Shown piece after piece: positions 17,843-26,898 of a DNA stretch of 64,000 nt. Position numbers and translations under genes: made by a program. The stretch is taken from positions 310,001 through 374,000 of the forward strand of contig NZ_WBMT01000006.1 in the NCBI RefSeq assembly GCF_008923185.1. The letters are read 5' to 3'. Position 1 is the stretch's first letter. Each line of letters begins with the position of its first letter. The notes beneath the pieces are model-generated. The model was given only the letters and a program-made list of their open reading frames with translations. It was not told where the DNA came from and did not search any database. Source of the stretch: Actinomadura rudentiformis. Lineage in GTDB: Bacteria; Actinomycetota; Actinomycetes; Streptosporangiales; Streptosporangiaceae.

Positions 17843-18981
17843 CCGGCCGCCAGGCCCGCGTAGGCGGCCAGCACGATGCCGACGCCCCGGTCGTCACCGA
17901 GCGTGCCGGGGCTCAGCATCCGGTTCATCGCGTACGCCACCACCATGCGCGCGTCCAGGTCCACGACCACCAGCGAGCCGCCCCAGCCACCCCAGAAGCA
18001 CGTGCGCGGGTTGGGGGAGATCGGTATCTCCGCGCTGTTGAGCCCGTACCCCATCCCCAGCCGCAACGGGACGCCCAGGCAGCGGTCCTTGCCGTTCGAC
18101 TGCTCCTGGAAGACCACCTCGCAGCCCGCCTGCGACAGCAGCCGTACCCCGCGCGCCTCTCCCCCGCAGGCCAGCACCGACTGCACCGCGGCCACCGAGC
18201 GCGCGTTGCCGTGCCCGCCCGCGGCCGGGATCTCCGCGCGCCGCCAGCCCTCGGAGTTGGCGGTGCCGGCGTCGAACCGCGGATTGCCGTAGTGGCGCAG
18301 CAGCAGCCGCGCCGCCTCCATCGCCGGCCCTTCGGAGCCGGGGACCGGCGCGGGGATGACCGGCGCGACCCGGTGGTCGTGCTCGGCGGGCAGGCCGATG
18401 TGGAAGTCGGCGCCCAGCGGCCCGGCCACCTCCGCCGCGAAGAACGTGCCGGCGCTCACCCCGGTGATCCGGCGGATCACCTCGCCGACCAGATGGCCCT
18501 GGGTGAACGCGTGGTAGCCCGACTCGGTGCCCGGCTCCCACCGGGGCCGCTGGCGGGCCAGCGCCGCGGTGGACCTGTCCCAGTCGTACAGGTCCTCGAT
18601 CTCCATCGGCTCGTCCCAGCTGGGCAGCCCCGCGGTGTGCGCCAGCAGGTGCCGCACCTCCACGCGCTCCTTGCCCGCGGCGGCGAACTCGGGCCAGTAC
18701 CGCGCCACCGGGGCATGCAGGTCCAGCTCACCGCGGTCGGCGAGCATCAGCGCGCACAGCGCGGTCATCGTCTTGGTCGTCGACCAGACGTTGACGATGG
18801 TGTCGCGTTCCCAGGGCCGCGTGCGCGCCTCGTCGGCATGGCCGCCCCACAGGTCGGCGACCGGCTCGCCGTCCAGGAACACCGCCGCCGAGGCGCCCAC
18901 GTCGTCGCGGTCGAGGGAGGCCGCCAGTGCGTCGCGCACCCCGCCGAACCGGTCATCGCACGTGCCGTGGATCTGCGTCAT
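17839..18981 (-). CDS. serine hydrolase (class C beta-lactamase/EstB-like)
   Basis: 380 residues starting at ATG 18981 (MTQIHGTCDD); the frame extends upstream to a further start at 19044, but that part shows no conserved sequence. The serine-lysine pair STTK (Ser67, Lys70) and the tyrosine motif at Tyr156 (ESGYHAF) are visible. The C-terminal WGGWGGS replaces the lactamase KTG. No signal peptide, so a cytosolic EstB-like esterase is likelier than a beta-lactamase. Confidence 0.9.
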   Translation of the reverse strand: MTQIHGTCDDRFGGVRDALAASLDRDDVGASAAVFLDGEPVADLWGGHADEARTRPWERDTIVNVWSTTKTMTALCALMLADRGELDLHAPVARYWPEFAAAGKERVEVRHLLAHTAGLPSWDEPMEIEDLYDWDRSTAALARQRPRWEPGTESGYHAFTQGHLVGEVIRRITGVSAGTFFAAEVAGPLGADFHIGLPAEHDHRVAPVIPAPVPGSEGPAMEAARLLLRHYGNPRFDAGTANSEGWRRAEIPAAGGHGNARSVAAVQSVLACGGEARGVRLLSQAGCEVVFQEQSNGKDRCLGVPLRLGMGYGLNSAEIPISPNPRTCFWGGWGGSLVVVDLDARMVVAYAMNRMLSPGTLGDDRGVGIVLAAYAGLAAG

Positions 18982-19049
18982 GAACGCAAGGTAGACGGGT
19001 TCCGCGCCGGCCACCAGAGCGGGATTCGGTCCGGGCCCGGGCATGAGCG

Positions 19050-20114
19050 TCAGGCCGTGGCGGGGAGCCGGACACGTCCCGCCAGCAGGTCCAGGGCGCG
19101 GTCGACGTCCTCCTCGGTCGTCGACAGGTGGAACGAGCAGCGCAGCAACCCCGCCCGTACCGCGGCGACCAGCTTGTTGTCGCGCAGCAGCTCGGCGGTG
19201 CCGTCGGCCACCCCGACCGACACGATCGCCGAATCGCCCGGCGGCAGGCCGAGCCCTGCGCGGAACCGCGCGGCCATCGCCAGGTCGTGCCGGTGGATCG
19301 CCTCAATCCCGACCTGCTCCAGGAACTCCAGTGCCGGGGCGTGCCCGGCCCACGCCTGCCAGGCCGGGGACATGTCCAGGCGGCGCGCGTCGGCGGCGAG
19401 CCGCAGCGGCAGGCCGTAGATCGAGTTCCAGATGTCATCGCCGGCGTACCAGCCGGCCGCCATCGGCGGCAGCGCGGCCAGCGCCTCGGCCGTGCCCGCC
19501 AGGAAACAGGTGCCGCGCGGGCCCAGCAGCCACTTGTAACCGCCGCAGACGAGCAGGTCGACCCGGTCGGCCGGGAGCGGCAGCCAGCCCGCCGCCTGCG
19601 TGGCGTCCAGCAGGATCCGGGCGCCGTGCGCGCGGGCCGCGCCGATGAGGTCCTCCATCGGCGCGAGCGCCCCGTCGGCCGACTGCACCGCCGACACCGC
19701 CACCAGGTCCACGCCGCCGTCCACCGCGTCGGCGATCCGCTCCAGCGGCACCGAGCGGACCCTCAGCTCCGGCCGCGCCAGGAACGGGAACAGCAGCGAG
19801 GTGAAGTCGCCGTCGGCCACCAGCACGGTGGCGCCGGCGGGCAGCGAGGCCGCCACCAGGCCGACGAAGTACGACACCTGCGGGCCGATCGCGACCCGGT
19901 CCGCGGGCAGGCCGATCAGGCGGGCGAACGACTCCCGCGACCGGGTCACCGCCGCGTCGCCCAGATCGGTCGTGAGGAGCCCGGCCGCCCGGTCCCGCTC
20001 GGCGGCCAGCATCGCCTCGTGCGCGACCCGGGGCGGCAGGCCGTAGCTCGCGGTGTTCAGGAACGTGACCTCGGCGGAGAACTCCCGCTGGGCGTCGCGG
20101 ATCGAAATGTTCAT
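19050..20114 (-). CDS. class V aminotransferase-fold PLP enzyme
   Basis: 354 residues from ATG 20114. PLP-binding lysine lies in [12 protein letters not shown], with the preceding Asp in [11 protein letters not shown] and Gln in [10 protein letters not shown], as in cysteine desulfurase and kynureninase relatives. The N-terminus ([11 protein letters not shown]) is typical of the subgroup labelled aminotransferase class V. Substrate unknown. It is divergent from a LysR regulator with a strong dyad between the two, implying regulated expression. Confidence 0.88.
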   Translation of the reverse strand: MNISIRDAQREFSAEVTFLNTASYGLPPRVAHEAMLAAERDRAAGLLTTDLGDAAVTRSRESFARLIGLPADRVAIGPQVSYFVGLVAASLPAGATVLVADGDFTSLLFPFLARPELRVRSVPLERIADAVDGGVDLVAVSAVQSADGALAPMEDLIGAARAHGARILLDATQAAGWLPLPADRVDLLVCGGYKWLLGPRGTCFLAGTAEALAALPPMAAGWYAGDDIWNSIYGLPLRLAADARRLDMSPAWQAWAGHAPALEFLEQVGIEAIHRHDLAMAARFRAGLGLPPGDSAIVSVGVADGTAELLRDNKLVAAVRAGLLRCSFHLSTTEEDVDRALDLLAGRVRLPATA

Positions 20115-20140
20115 GTCCCGATCATCGCCGCCCCCAAGCC

Positions 20141-20157
20141 ATAGGACAAAGTCCTAT
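20141..20157. promoter_or_regulatory. perfect dyad between PLP enzyme and LysR gene
   Basis: ATAGGAC-AAA-GTCCTAT, a perfect 7-bp inverted repeat with a 3-bp centre, in the 83-bp divergent gap. It is the natural candidate for the LysR regulator's primary binding site. AT-rich flanks (TTATCTAGAACAACCATAAG) probably hold the promoters. Confidence 0.65.
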
Positions 20158-20197
20158 TATCTAGAACAACCATAAGTGGCATTGATAGCTTGGGCGG

Positions 20198-21163
20198 ATG
20201 CTGGACCTTCACCGGGGACGGATCCTGCGCGAGGTGGCGCGGCTCGGGTCGATGACCGCCGCCGCGCGGTCCCTCTCCTTCACCCAGCCCGCGGTCTCCC
20301 ACCACATCGCACGGCTGGAGGCCGAGGTCGGCACCCCGCTGGTCATCCGGTACGGGCGCGGCGTGCGGCTGACCGAGGCGGGGCGGATCCTGGTCGAGCA
20401 CGTCGAGGACGTGCTGTGCCGCATGGCCGACACCGAGGAGCGCATCGCCGCCGTCGCCGGGCTGCGCGCCGGCCGCGTCCGCGCCGCGGTCTTCCCGACC
20501 GCGGCGGCCGCGCTGCTGCCCGACGCGCTGGCCGCGCTGCGCGACCGCGCGCCCGAGGTCACCGTCAGCCTCGTCGAGGCCGAGCCGCCGCAAGCGCTGG
20601 CGGCGCTGCGCGCAGGTGACGTCGACCTGGCCGTGGTGTTCTCCTACCCCGGGGCGCCGCCCGACGGCGACACCCGGCTGCGCGAGGTCGCGCTCTGCGA
20701 GGACCCCGTCCGGCTGGCGCTGCCCGGCGACCACCCGCTCGCCGACCCGGCCACGGCGCGCCACGCCGGGCTGGCCGACCTGGCGGAGGAGACCTGGGCG
20801 TCAGGGTGCGAACGCTGCCGCGGCCACCTGCTGCGCGCCTGCGAACAGGCCGGGTTCACCCCGCGCATCGCGTTCGCCACCGACGACCACATCGCCGTCC
20901 AGCGGCTGGTCGCCCGCGGACTGGCGGTCACCGCCCTGCCCGGCCTGGCCCTGGCGCTGCATCACGAGCCCGGAGTGGCCCTGCCGCCGCTGCCCGACCT
21001 CGGCCGCCGCCGCGTCAGCGCCCTCGTGCCCGCCGGACCGCGGCCGCCCGCGGTCGCCGCACTGCTGGACGAGCTCGGCACCGCCGCGGCCGGCATTCTC
21101 ACAGAGGTCGACACGATCAAGGAGGCCGTGGCTCTTGACGGCCGACGGCCCGTAAGGACATAA
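20198..21163 (+). CDS. LysR family transcriptional regulator
   Basis: 321 residues. The N-terminal winged HTH is clear (EVARLGSMTAAARSLSFTQ, PAVSHHIARLEAEVG), followed by a periplasmic-binding-type effector domain (AVFPTAAAALLPDAL, GDVDLAVVF). It is divergent from the PLP enzyme, the classical arrangement for a LysR activator and its target. The alpha/beta hydrolase 33 bp downstream is on the same strand. Confidence 0.93.
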   Translation: MLDLHRGRILREVARLGSMTAAARSLSFTQPAVSHHIARLEAEVGTPLVIRYGRGVRLTEAGRILVEHVEDVLCRMADTEERIAAVAGLRAGRVRAAVFPTAAAALLPDALAALRDRAPEVTVSLVEAEPPQALAALRAGDVDLAVVFSYPGAPPDGDTRLREVALCEDPVRLALPGDHPLADPATARHAGLADLAEETWASGCERCRGHLLRACEQAGFTPRIAFATDDHIAVQRLVARGLAVTALPGLALALHHEPGVALPPLPDLGRRRVSALVPAGPRPPAVAALLDELGTAAAGILTEVDTIKEAVALDGRRPVRT

Positions 21164-21196
21164 ACGGCTGTATCACCGCGCCAAAAAGGGGAATCC

Positions 21197-21976
21197 ATGC
21201 CGTCGATCACCGTCGCCGACGCCAACGTCCACTACGAGGTCGAGGGCACCGGCCCCGGACTGATCCTGGTGCACGGCACCCAGGGCAGCGGCGAGAGCGA
21301 CTGGGGCCACCTGGTCGACGGATTCTCCGGCGACCGCACCGTCGTGCGGCCCGACCTCAGCGGCAGCGGCAAGACCACCGACGCGGGCGGCGAGCTGACC
21401 GTGGAGATCCTGGCCGGCCAGGTGGCCGCCGCCGCCCGCGCCGCGGTCGACGGACCCGTCGACATGGTCGGTTTCTCCCTCGGCGCGGTCGTGGCCGCCG
21501 CGGTCGCGGCGCTCGAGCCCGGCCTGGTCCGCCGGATGGTGCTCGTGGCGGGCTGGCCGCACACCGGGGACTCCCGGCAGCGCCTGATGTTCGAGCTGTG
21601 GCGCGATCTCGACCGCGCCGACTTCAGGCTGCTCCACCGCGAGGTGACCCTCCACGGCTTCAGCCCTCGTTTCCTGGACGGCCTGGGCCCCGACGGCATC
21701 GCCGAGGCGATCGCCGAGGGCACCCGCGAACCCGGGCTGGACCGCCAGATCGACCTCAACCTGCGGGTCGACATCCGCGATCTGCTGCCCCGGGTCGCGG
21801 TGCCGACGCTGGTGGTCGAGCTGACCCGGGACCAGCTCGTGCCGGCCTGGGGGCCCGTCGCCCTCCATGAGGGCATCCCCGACAGCCGCTACACCGAGAT
21901 CGACAGCGGCCATCTGGTGCTGTTCGAGCGCCCGGCCGAGCTCACCGAGATCATCCGCGGGTTCGTGCTCGACTGA
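21197..21976 (+). CDS. alpha/beta hydrolase
   Basis: 259 residues from ATG 21197. Features: LILVHGTQG after two strands, nucleophile elbow VGFSLGAVV with Ser94, acid loop ELTRDQLV and His in DSGHLVLF. A typical small soluble hydrolase of the haloperoxidase/esterase type. Co-directional with the LysR gene. It ends 4 bp before the convergent SRPBCC gene. Confidence 0.9.
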   Translation: MPSITVADANVHYEVEGTGPGLILVHGTQGSGESDWGHLVDGFSGDRTVVRPDLSGSGKTTDAGGELTVEILAGQVAAAARAAVDGPVDMVGFSLGAVVAAAVAALEPGLVRRMVLVAGWPHTGDSRQRLMFELWRDLDRADFRLLHREVTLHGFSPRFLDGLGPDGIAEAIAEGTREPGLDRQIDLNLRVDIRDLLPRVAVPTLVVELTRDQLVPAWGPVALHEGIPDSRYTEIDSGHLVLFERPAELTEIIRGFVLD

Positions 21977-21980
21977 GGCG

Positions 21981-22445
21981 TCAGGACGTCGGGTCCTGGC
22001 CGACCTCGCCGCGCCAGCCGCCGGTCTCGCGGCCCTGGGCCTCGATGAACTCCTTGAACCGCTTGAGGTCGCCCTTGACCTTGCGCTCGACCACGTTCAG
22101 GGCGTCCCCGGCCTTCTCCACCACGCCCTCGGGGGCGAACTCCATCTGGAGCATCACGCGGGTCTTCTCGGGCGCCAGGTGATGGAAGGTGACCACACCC
22201 GCCTGCCGGGGCTCCTCGACCGACGTCCAGGCGATGCGCTCGTCGGGCCGCTGCTCGGTGATCTCGGCGTCGAACTCGCGCTTGACCCCGGCGATGCTGG
22301 TCTTCCAGTGCGTGCGAGTGTCGCTGATCTGGTCGATCTTGTCGACGCCCTCCATGAACCGCGGGAACTCGGTGAACTGGGTCCACTGGTTGTATGCGGC
22401 GCGCACGGGCACTTCGACGTCGATCGACTGCTCGATGGTGCTCAT
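21981..22445 (-). CDS. SRPBCC family protein (polyketide cyclase/dehydrase-like)
   Basis: 154 residues. I place the start at ATG 22445, where GGAGG stands 8 nt upstream and the protein begins STIEQSIDVEVPVRAAYNQW; an upstream ATG at 22460 overlaps that ribosome site. The START/Bet v1-like fold is seen in 'FPRFMEGVDKID', 'ITEQRPDERIAWTS' and the long C-terminal helix 'KVKGDLKRFKEFIEA'. The family binds hydrophobic ligands; the role here is unknown. Confidence 0.9.
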   Translation of the reverse strand: MSTIEQSIDVEVPVRAAYNQWTQFTEFPRFMEGVDKIDQISDTRTHWKTSIAGVKREFDAEITEQRPDERIAWTSVEEPRQAGVVTFHHLAPEKTRVMLQMEFAPEGVVEKAGDALNVVERKVKGDLKRFKEFIEAQGRETGGWRGEVGQDPTS

Positions 22446-22540
22446 GACCGATTCCTCCATTCGAGTCGGGGTTCTCTGGGTCGTGGCTGGCCCTGCCCGG
22501 AGGATCGGGGGTCAAACGCCCGCCGGCGAGCGCCCGCACC

Positions 22541-23881
22541 TCACTCAGGCTGGGGCGCGGGCGACTCCCGTGGCAGCGCCTGAACGGCCACCAGGACCAG
22601 CGCCGGGAACACCAGCGCCGCGAGGAACGCGGCCTGGTAACCGCCTGCGACCGCGGCCACGGTGCTCATCAGCGCCAGGCCCAGCGGCGCGCCGAGCTGG
22701 AACGAGGTGTTGAGCAACCCCGAGGCCAGCCCCTGCTCGGCATCGGCCACGCCGGTGGTCGCCACCATCATCGACGGCGCATAGGCCAGTCCCGCGCCCA
22801 GCCCGCTGATGAGCAGCCCCGGCAGCAGCGCGGCCCAGCCGTCGATGGCGGCCGGGCCCGCCGCCATCGCCAGCAGACCCAGCGCGGTGCACCCGGCGGC
22901 GGCCACCAGCGTCGCCCGGGCGCCGAACCGGGAGACCAGCGCACCCGCCTTCCCCGACACCACGACGATGATGAGGGTGACCGGCGCGAACACCAGCCCG
23001 GTCGCCAGCGCGCCCAGGCCCGCCACGTTCTGCAGGTGGAGCGTGGCGAAGAACTGCGTCACCAGCGCCGCTGAGGCGATGAGGGCGCAGACGAGGTTCC
23101 CGTACCGCACATGCGGGTCGCGGAACATCGACAGCCGCACCACCGGCGCCCGTACCGCGCGTTCCACCACCACGAACGCGCCGAGCAGCCCCACCGCGCC
23201 CGCCGCCATCCCCAGCACCCTGAACGTCACGCCGCCGGCCGCGCGGGACACGGCCGCGACGAACAGCACGGCCCCGGCGGTGAGCAGCACCGACCCCGGC
23301 AGATCCAGGCGCGCCCGCCCGGCCGGCCGCCCGCCGGGCACCGCCCACAGCACCACCAGGATCACCAGCACCCCGATCGGGAGGTTCACCAGGAAGACCG
23401 CCCGCCAGTCCACCAGGTCGGTCAGGACGCCGCCGACCAGGCCCGCCGCGGCGGCGCCGCCAGACCCGACCGCGCCCCAGATCCCGAGCGCGCGGTTGCG
23501 GGCCTCGCCTTCGGCGAAACCGGTGACGACCAGCGCGAGCGCGGCGGGCGACACCAGGGCGGCACCGAGCCCCTGCAGCGCGCGGGCGCCGAACATCAGC
23601 GGCGCGCCGGCGGCCAGCCCGGCCAGCGCCGACGCGGCGATGAAGACCACCAGTCCCGTGACCAGGACCCGCCGGTGCCCGTACAGATCTCCCGCCCGGC
23701 CGGCCACGATCATGAACCCGCCGTAGGCCAGGCCGTAGGCGGTGACGACCCACTGCAGGTCGCCCTCGGCGATGCCGAGATCGGCCCGCATCGCCGGCAG
23801 CGCGACGGTCACCACCACCAGGTCCAGTACCAGCATGACCTGTGCCGCGCAGAGCACGGCCAGGAGCGCACCACGGCGCAT
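22541..23881 (-). CDS. MFS transporter, DHA2-like drug exporter
   Basis: 446 residues from ATG 23881, with GGAGGTG 5 nt upstream; the open frame continues far upstream but covers the divergent TetR gene and is not coding there. About 14 membrane helices. Signatures: LDLVVVTVALPAM (motif D1 of DHA2), the GRAGDLYGHRR loop (motif A) and 'ALQGLGAALVSPA' (motif B). It probably exports drugs by proton antiport, under the TetR regulator encoded divergently. Confidence 0.93.
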   Translation of the reverse strand: MRRGALLAVLCAAQVMLVLDLVVVTVALPAMRADLGIAEGDLQWVVTAYGLAYGGFMIVAGRAGDLYGHRRVLVTGLVVFIAASALAGLAAGAPLMFGARALQGLGAALVSPAALALVVTGFAEGEARNRALGIWGAVGSGGAAAAGLVGGVLTDLVDWRAVFLVNLPIGVLVILVVLWAVPGGRPAGRARLDLPGSVLLTAGAVLFVAAVSRAAGGVTFRVLGMAAGAVGLLGAFVVVERAVRAPVVRLSMFRDPHVRYGNLVCALIASAALVTQFFATLHLQNVAGLGALATGLVFAPVTLIIVVVSGKAGALVSRFGARATLVAAAGCTALGLLAMAAGPAAIDGWAALLPGLLISGLGAGLAYAPSMMVATTGVADAEQGLASGLLNTSFQLGAPLGLALMSTVAAVAGGYQAAFLAALVFPALVLVAVQALPRESPAPQPE

Positions 23882-23909
23882 GACGCCACCTCCGTTAGTA
23901 AATGTATGT

Positions 23910-23923
23910 TCGTTTATAAACGA
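23910..23923. promoter_or_regulatory. 14-bp perfect palindrome, TetR operator candidate
   Basis: TCGTTTATAAACGA lies in the 88-bp AT-rich gap between the MFS exporter and the TetR gene, placed to cover both promoters. A related half site (CAAACG) recurs near 23939. Confidence 0.65.
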
Positions 23924-23969
23924 TCCTGGTAGAGTTTTCAAACGTTCATTCACAAATCCGGAGGGGACC

Positions 23970-24554
23970 GTGGCGCGACCGCGCACCACCAGCGACGAGG
24001 CGATCCTCGGCGCGACCGCACGAGCCCTGGGACGCCTCGGCCCCGGGCGGCTGACCCTGAACGCGGTGGCCGCGGAGGCCGGGCTGTCCCCGGCCACCCT
24101 CGTCCAGCGGTTCGGCTCCAAGCGCGGGCTGCTGCTGGCCTTCGCCCGGCGCGCCGAGCACGGTGCCCGCCGGCCGTTCGAGCGCGCCCGCCGCGACCAC
24201 GCCTCCCCGCTGGAAGCCCTGCACGCGGCGATGGCGGCCCTGGCCTCAGGCGTCGGCACCCCCGAGGAACTGGCCAACAACCTCGGGTTCCTCCAGCTGG
24301 ACCTCACCGACCCCGAGTTCCGCGAGCACGCCCGCACCTACACCCGTGTCATGCGCGAGGAGATCTCCGCGCTGCTCGCCGACGCCGTCACCGCCGGCGA
24401 ACTGGCCGAGGGCACCGATCCGGCGCGCCTGGCCAGGTCCGTCCAGGTCGCCTACAACGGCACCCTCATCGTCTGGGCGCTCGACGGCGAAGGCGCCCTG
24501 CCCGGCGCGCTGCGAGCCGGCCTCGACGACCTCCTCGCCCCCCACCGCCCCTGA
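23970..24554 (+). CDS. TetR family transcriptional regulator
   Basis: 194 residues from GTG 23970, with GGAGGGG upstream. The HTH is ILGATARALGRLG...TLNAVAAEAGLSPATLVQRFGSKRGLL; the C-terminal ligand domain is all helical. Divergent from the MFS exporter with a palindrome between, so it most likely represses that exporter until a toxic ligand binds. Converges on the WYL gene. Confidence 0.92.
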   Translation: MARPRTTSDEAILGATARALGRLGPGRLTLNAVAAEAGLSPATLVQRFGSKRGLLLAFARRAEHGARRPFERARRDHASPLEALHAAMAALASGVGTPEELANNLGFLQLDLTDPEFREHARTYTRVMREEISALLADAVTAGELAEGTDPARLARSVQVAYNGTLIVWALDGEGALPGALRAGLDDLLAPHRP

Positions 24555-24585
24555 ACCTCCCGGATTCAGCCGGCGCCGCTCCCCT

Positions 24586-25545
24586 TCACCCGGCGGCGCG
24601 GACCAGGCGGCGGCCCAGGTCGCGGAGGCGGCCGGCCAGCTCGGGCGGCTCCTTGACCTCGAAGTCCAGCTCCAGGAAGGCGATGCGCAGCGCGGTCCAC
24701 TCCAGCGACTCGGGGGCCGTGCGCACGATGCAGGTGTGCTCGTCGACCGGCTCCAGTTCGGTGCCGCTCACGCGGAAGCTGTCGGCGAGACGCTCGGCCG
24801 AGGCGTGCACCAGCAGCACCGCGCGCACCGTCGATCCTCGGGCGCGGCCCTTCCGCACGAACGCGGCGGCGTCCTCGGCGGGCAGCTCGCGCGGGGGAAA
24901 CCGCACCCCCGTCGGCTGCGGCGCCTCGATGCGGTCGGTCCGGAACGTCCTCCAGCCGGCGCGTTCGACGTCGAAGGCCACCAGGTACCAGCGGCGGCCG
25001 GCCGGCACCAGGCTGTGCGGGTCGGCCTGGCGCCGGGAGCTGCTGTCGTCCTTGTCGCGGTAGGAGAAGCGCACGCGTTCGTGGTCGCGGGCGGCGGCGG
25101 CCAGCACGGTGAGCGTCCGGGGATCCACCGTCGGCCCCGCGGGTGCGCCGTCGATCGGCACGGTCGCGGCGTTCAGCGCGCTGACCCGGCGGCGCAGCCG
25201 TTCCGGCAGGACCTGCTCCAGCTTGGCCAGGGCGCGTACGGAAGTCTCCTCGATGCCCTCCACCGCGCCGCCGGTGGCACCGCGCAACCCCACGGCGATC
25301 GCCACTGCCTCATCGTCGTCCAGAAGCAGCGGCGGCATCGCGGTGCCCGCCTCCAGCCGGTAGCCGCCGATCGAGCCCAACGTGGCGTGCACGGGATAAC
25401 CCAGGTCCCGCAGGCGCTCCACATCACGGCGCACGGTCCGGCCGCTCACGCCGAGCCGCTCGGACAGCTCCGGTCCGGTCCATTCACGCCGGGTCTGCAA
25501 CAGCGACAGAAGCTGGAGAAGCCGGGCCCAGGTGGTGTCGGTCAC
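24586..25545 (-). CDS. YafY-type WYL-domain transcriptional regulator
   Basis: 319 residues. N-terminal HTH_11 winged helix (QTRREWTGPELSERLGVS, RTVRRDVERLRDLGYP) and a WYL domain with GRRWYLVAFDVERAGW and RTDRIEAP, then a WCX-like C-terminus. WYL proteins bind nucleic acids or ligands and regulate transcription, including some defence and damage responses. A close paralogue lies at 62333-63322, also convergent to a TetR gene. Confidence 0.93.
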   Translation of the reverse strand: MTDTTWARLLQLLSLLQTRREWTGPELSERLGVSGRTVRRDVERLRDLGYPVHATLGSIGGYRLEAGTAMPPLLLDDDEAVAIAVGLRGATGGAVEGIEETSVRALAKLEQVLPERLRRRVSALNAATVPIDGAPAGPTVDPRTLTVLAAAARDHERVRFSYRDKDDSSSRRQADPHSLVPAGRRWYLVAFDVERAGWRTFRTDRIEAPQPTGVRFPPRELPAEDAAAFVRKGRARGSTVRAVLLVHASAERLADSFRVSGTELEPVDEHTCIVRTAPESLEWTALRIAFLELDFEVKEPPELAGRLRDLGRRLVRAAG

Positions 25546-25719
25546 CCTTCCAGCATCCCCCCGAACAAGGACAAGATCTGACCCTTATCGGATCGGCGCA
25601 GGTCGTCCTCGATCGTCCTGCCTGCATTCGACTTTGGTCTATGGGGTTTGGAGCTTCGGACGCAGCGCGGCCCGGGCGCGGCGGTGCAGCCTGGAGGCAG
25701 CGTACGGGGGGAGAACGCA

Positions 25720-26898
25720 ATGCAGTCCTTGATCAAGGGGATCCCGATGACCGGCACCGCCGAAGGCAGATGGGTGCTCGACCACGATGGGCACCGCCTG
25801 GAGATCGAGACGGAGCGCACCGACTGGCAGCGGGTCGCGCGGCTCTACGTCGACGGCGAACCGGCCGGAGAGACGAACGAGATCATCATCAAGGGCGAAC
25901 TGCCCTACGACGACGAACTGACCGTGGTCGTGCACTTCGACTCCAGGGGGCTCCTGGACGGCGAGGCCAGCAAGGTCGAGCTCGCTCCCGCCGCCAGTGA
26001 CGAGGACGGCGACGACGAGGCGGAGGCCAAAGCGGAGGCCAAGGTCTCACTGGTCAAGGACGCCGGCAAGGACGAGGCCTCCGGGTCCGAAGGCAAGGCT
26101 CCGGCGTTCCCGTTCACGCCGCCGGAGGGAAGCCGCGCCGCCAAGCGCGAGAAGTGGGCCCGCGAGCACCCGGTCCTGTACGCCGCGCGGCACCCCGCCG
26201 CGGCCACCGCCAAGGTGCTGTTCCCGCTGCTGGGCCTCGGTGTCCTGATCAAGCTGCTGCTGTCCTACCTGCCCAAGCCCGACATCGACCTTCCCTCGGT
26301 CGACCTGCCGTCGATCCCGTGGCCGGACATCCCCTTGCCCGACATCTCGCTGCCGGATCTGCCGGACGTGTCCGTACCGTGGTGGATCAAGGCGATCGTG
26401 ATCACGGCCAAGTACTGGATCCCGATCCTCATCGCGATCGGCGTGGCGATCCGCGAGGTGCGCAAGCGCAAGCAGGACTCGGACGCCAAGCAGGACTCAA
26501 CCGCGCAGCAGGACTCAACCGCGCAGCAGGGCTCAGCCGCTGAGCAGGGCGAAGAGTCCGGCACAGGTGAGGGCGACCATGACGACCGCGATCGGAAGCT
26601 GGCCGCGGACGGTGCGGTGGGCGGGCTGGGTGCGCAGCGCGAGGTCGTGGGCGGCGATGGTGGCCGCGATGTGGCCGAGCACGATGGCGTTGACCTGCAC
26701 CTGAGCGGTCAAGGTGGGGCCGGCGAGGTCGTAGTCGATCCGGTGGCCGGTCGAACCGAGCAGGTTCAGCCCGGTGCCGAACGGGTCGCTGGCGAGAATG
26801 AAGGTCATCTGCCCTTCGAGGACGAAGAAGGAGAAGTAGTGAGCCACGGTGTAGCCCAGCGCGATCGGCAGCAGAGTCGCCGCGAACCGCCCCGGTAG
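25720..26898 (+). CDS. unrecognised membrane protein with two helices and a P-x-I/L repeat spacer
   Basis: I do not recognise this protein. ATG 25720 follows GGGGGGAG; ATG 25747 is also possible. Residues 11-90 are a small beta-rich domain (GRWVLDHDGHRLEIE, VARLYVDGEPAG), 93-140 is acidic and low complexity, 164-184 is a membrane helix, 187-218 is a run of five-residue units (PDIPL, PDISL type), and 222-244 is a second helix. From residue 251 come four 6-residue KQDSTA-type repeats. The last 120 codons run antisense across the end of the convergent membrane-protein gene, and their sequence looks like antisense reading, so the true C-terminus may be earlier in evolution or frameshifted. Confidence 0.6.
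   Translation: MQSLIKGIPMTGTAEGRWVLDHDGHRLEIETERTDWQRVARLYVDGEPAGETNEIIIKGELPYDDELTVVVHFDSRGLLDGEASKVELAPAASDEDGDDEAEAKAEAKVSLVKDAGKDEASGSEGKAPAFPFTPPEGSRAAKREKWAREHPVLYAARHPAAATAKVLFPLLGLGVLIKLLLSYLPKPDIDLPSVDLPSIPWPDIPLPDISLPDLPDVSVPWWIKAIVITAKYWIPILIAIGVAIREVRKRKQDSDAKQDSTAQQDSTAQQGSAAEQGEESGTGEGDHDDRDRKLAADGAVGGLGAQREVVGGDGGRDVAEHDGVDLHLSGQGGAGEVVVDPVAGRTEQVQPGAERVAGENEGHLPFEDEEGEVVSHGVAQRDRQQSRREPPR
26470..26541 (+). repeat. 18-bp in-frame tandem repeat, four units
   Basis: Four 18-bp units encode KQDSDA, KQDSTA, QQDSTA and QQGSAA near the end of the unrecognised membrane protein. The last unit overlaps the stop codon of the convergent minus-strand gene (26533-26535). Confidence 0.85.

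Noticed and set aside
17839..18981. Beta-lactamase resistance gene
   Set aside because: STTK and Tyr motifs fit class C, but no signal peptide and no KTG; EstB-like esterase is the better call.
24586..25545. WYL protein as part of a phage-defence island
   Set aside because: No nuclease, helicase, restriction or toxin genes nearby; drug-exporter and regulator neighbours only.
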